5,909 nucleotides of DNA from Candidatus Sabulitectum sp. (GTDB lineage: Bacteria > Fermentibacterota > Fermentibacteria > Fermentibacterales > JCC-6). The stretch covers positions 1 to 5,909 of the forward strand of contig JAOZLN010000166.1 in NCBI GenBank assembly GCA_029934845.1, given 5' to 3'. Positions 5,873 through 5,909 of this stretch are shown here, piece after piece (the stretch's first letter is position 1; every line of letters starts with the position of its first letter). The notes under the pieces were generated by a model. The model was not told the DNA's origin and made no database searches. It saw nothing but the letters and a program-made list of their open reading frames with translations. A program made the translations under genes and the position numbers.

Positions 5873-5909
5873 TCTCGGTCACGCTCCAGGAATCTCTTCA
5901 CTCTCAAGC

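Noticed and set aside
1..5909. Active Druantia or other phage-defence locus
   Set aside because: The only defence-related similarity is the DUF4338 domain, and it is joined to a transposase core and broken. No DruB-DruE, helicase, nuclease or other defence gene is visible.

Overview
The window looks like bacterial accessory DNA of moderate to low GC, full of decayed insertion sequences. Two larger genes on the minus strand lie inside it. The best lineage clue is the C-terminus of the secreted protein (3169-4872), which resembles the FlgD-like or type IX secretion (T9SS) sorting domains common in the Fibrobacterota-Chlorobi-Bacteroidota group and in related uncultured phyla such as Cloacimonadota or Fermentibacterota. 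That placement is an inference, and nothing in the window identifies a species.

Layout from left to right. Positions 1-119 hold a fragment of a Tn5-like (IS4-superfamily) transposase running off the left edge. Positions 188-904 hold a badly decayed IS4-family transposase, still readable through two frame changes and an internal stop. Positions 905-1106 hold only two inverted repeats. Positions 1107-1367 carry the N-terminal stub of an IS256/Mutator-type transposase, overlapped by the C-terminal tail of an IS21-type IstB helper ATPase (1324-1494). A likely group II intron 3' end follows on the plus strand (1501-1549). Next to it is the N-terminal stub of an ExbD/TolR-type protein (1565-1672, minus).

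The central block (1800-4872, minus) is a two-gene unit. The upstream gene encodes a long exported, cysteine-rich protein with a C-terminal sorting-like domain. It has an in-frame TAA at codon 82 and no ordinary start codon, so it is probably a recent pseudogene. The downstream gene encodes an intact 454-residue polytopic membrane protein resembling GT-C/TMTC-type glycosyltransferases. It begins 4 nt after the stop of the first gene and takes its ribosome-binding site from that gene's last codons.

The right end (4970-5909, minus) holds a second transposase of the same kind as the left-edge fragment. Here the N-terminal DUF4338 (DruA-type) domain is visible, joined to a Tn5-like catalytic domain across an apparent internal deletion. 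A short fragment of another DDE transposase sits near the edge.

All recognisable transposase pieces are on the minus strand, and every one is broken. I found no tRNA, rRNA, CRISPR array or intact mobile element. I did not find convincing evidence of a new functional system. The best leads are the secreted-protein/GT-C pair, the DUF4338-transposase remnants, and the ExbD stub next to intron and IS debris.
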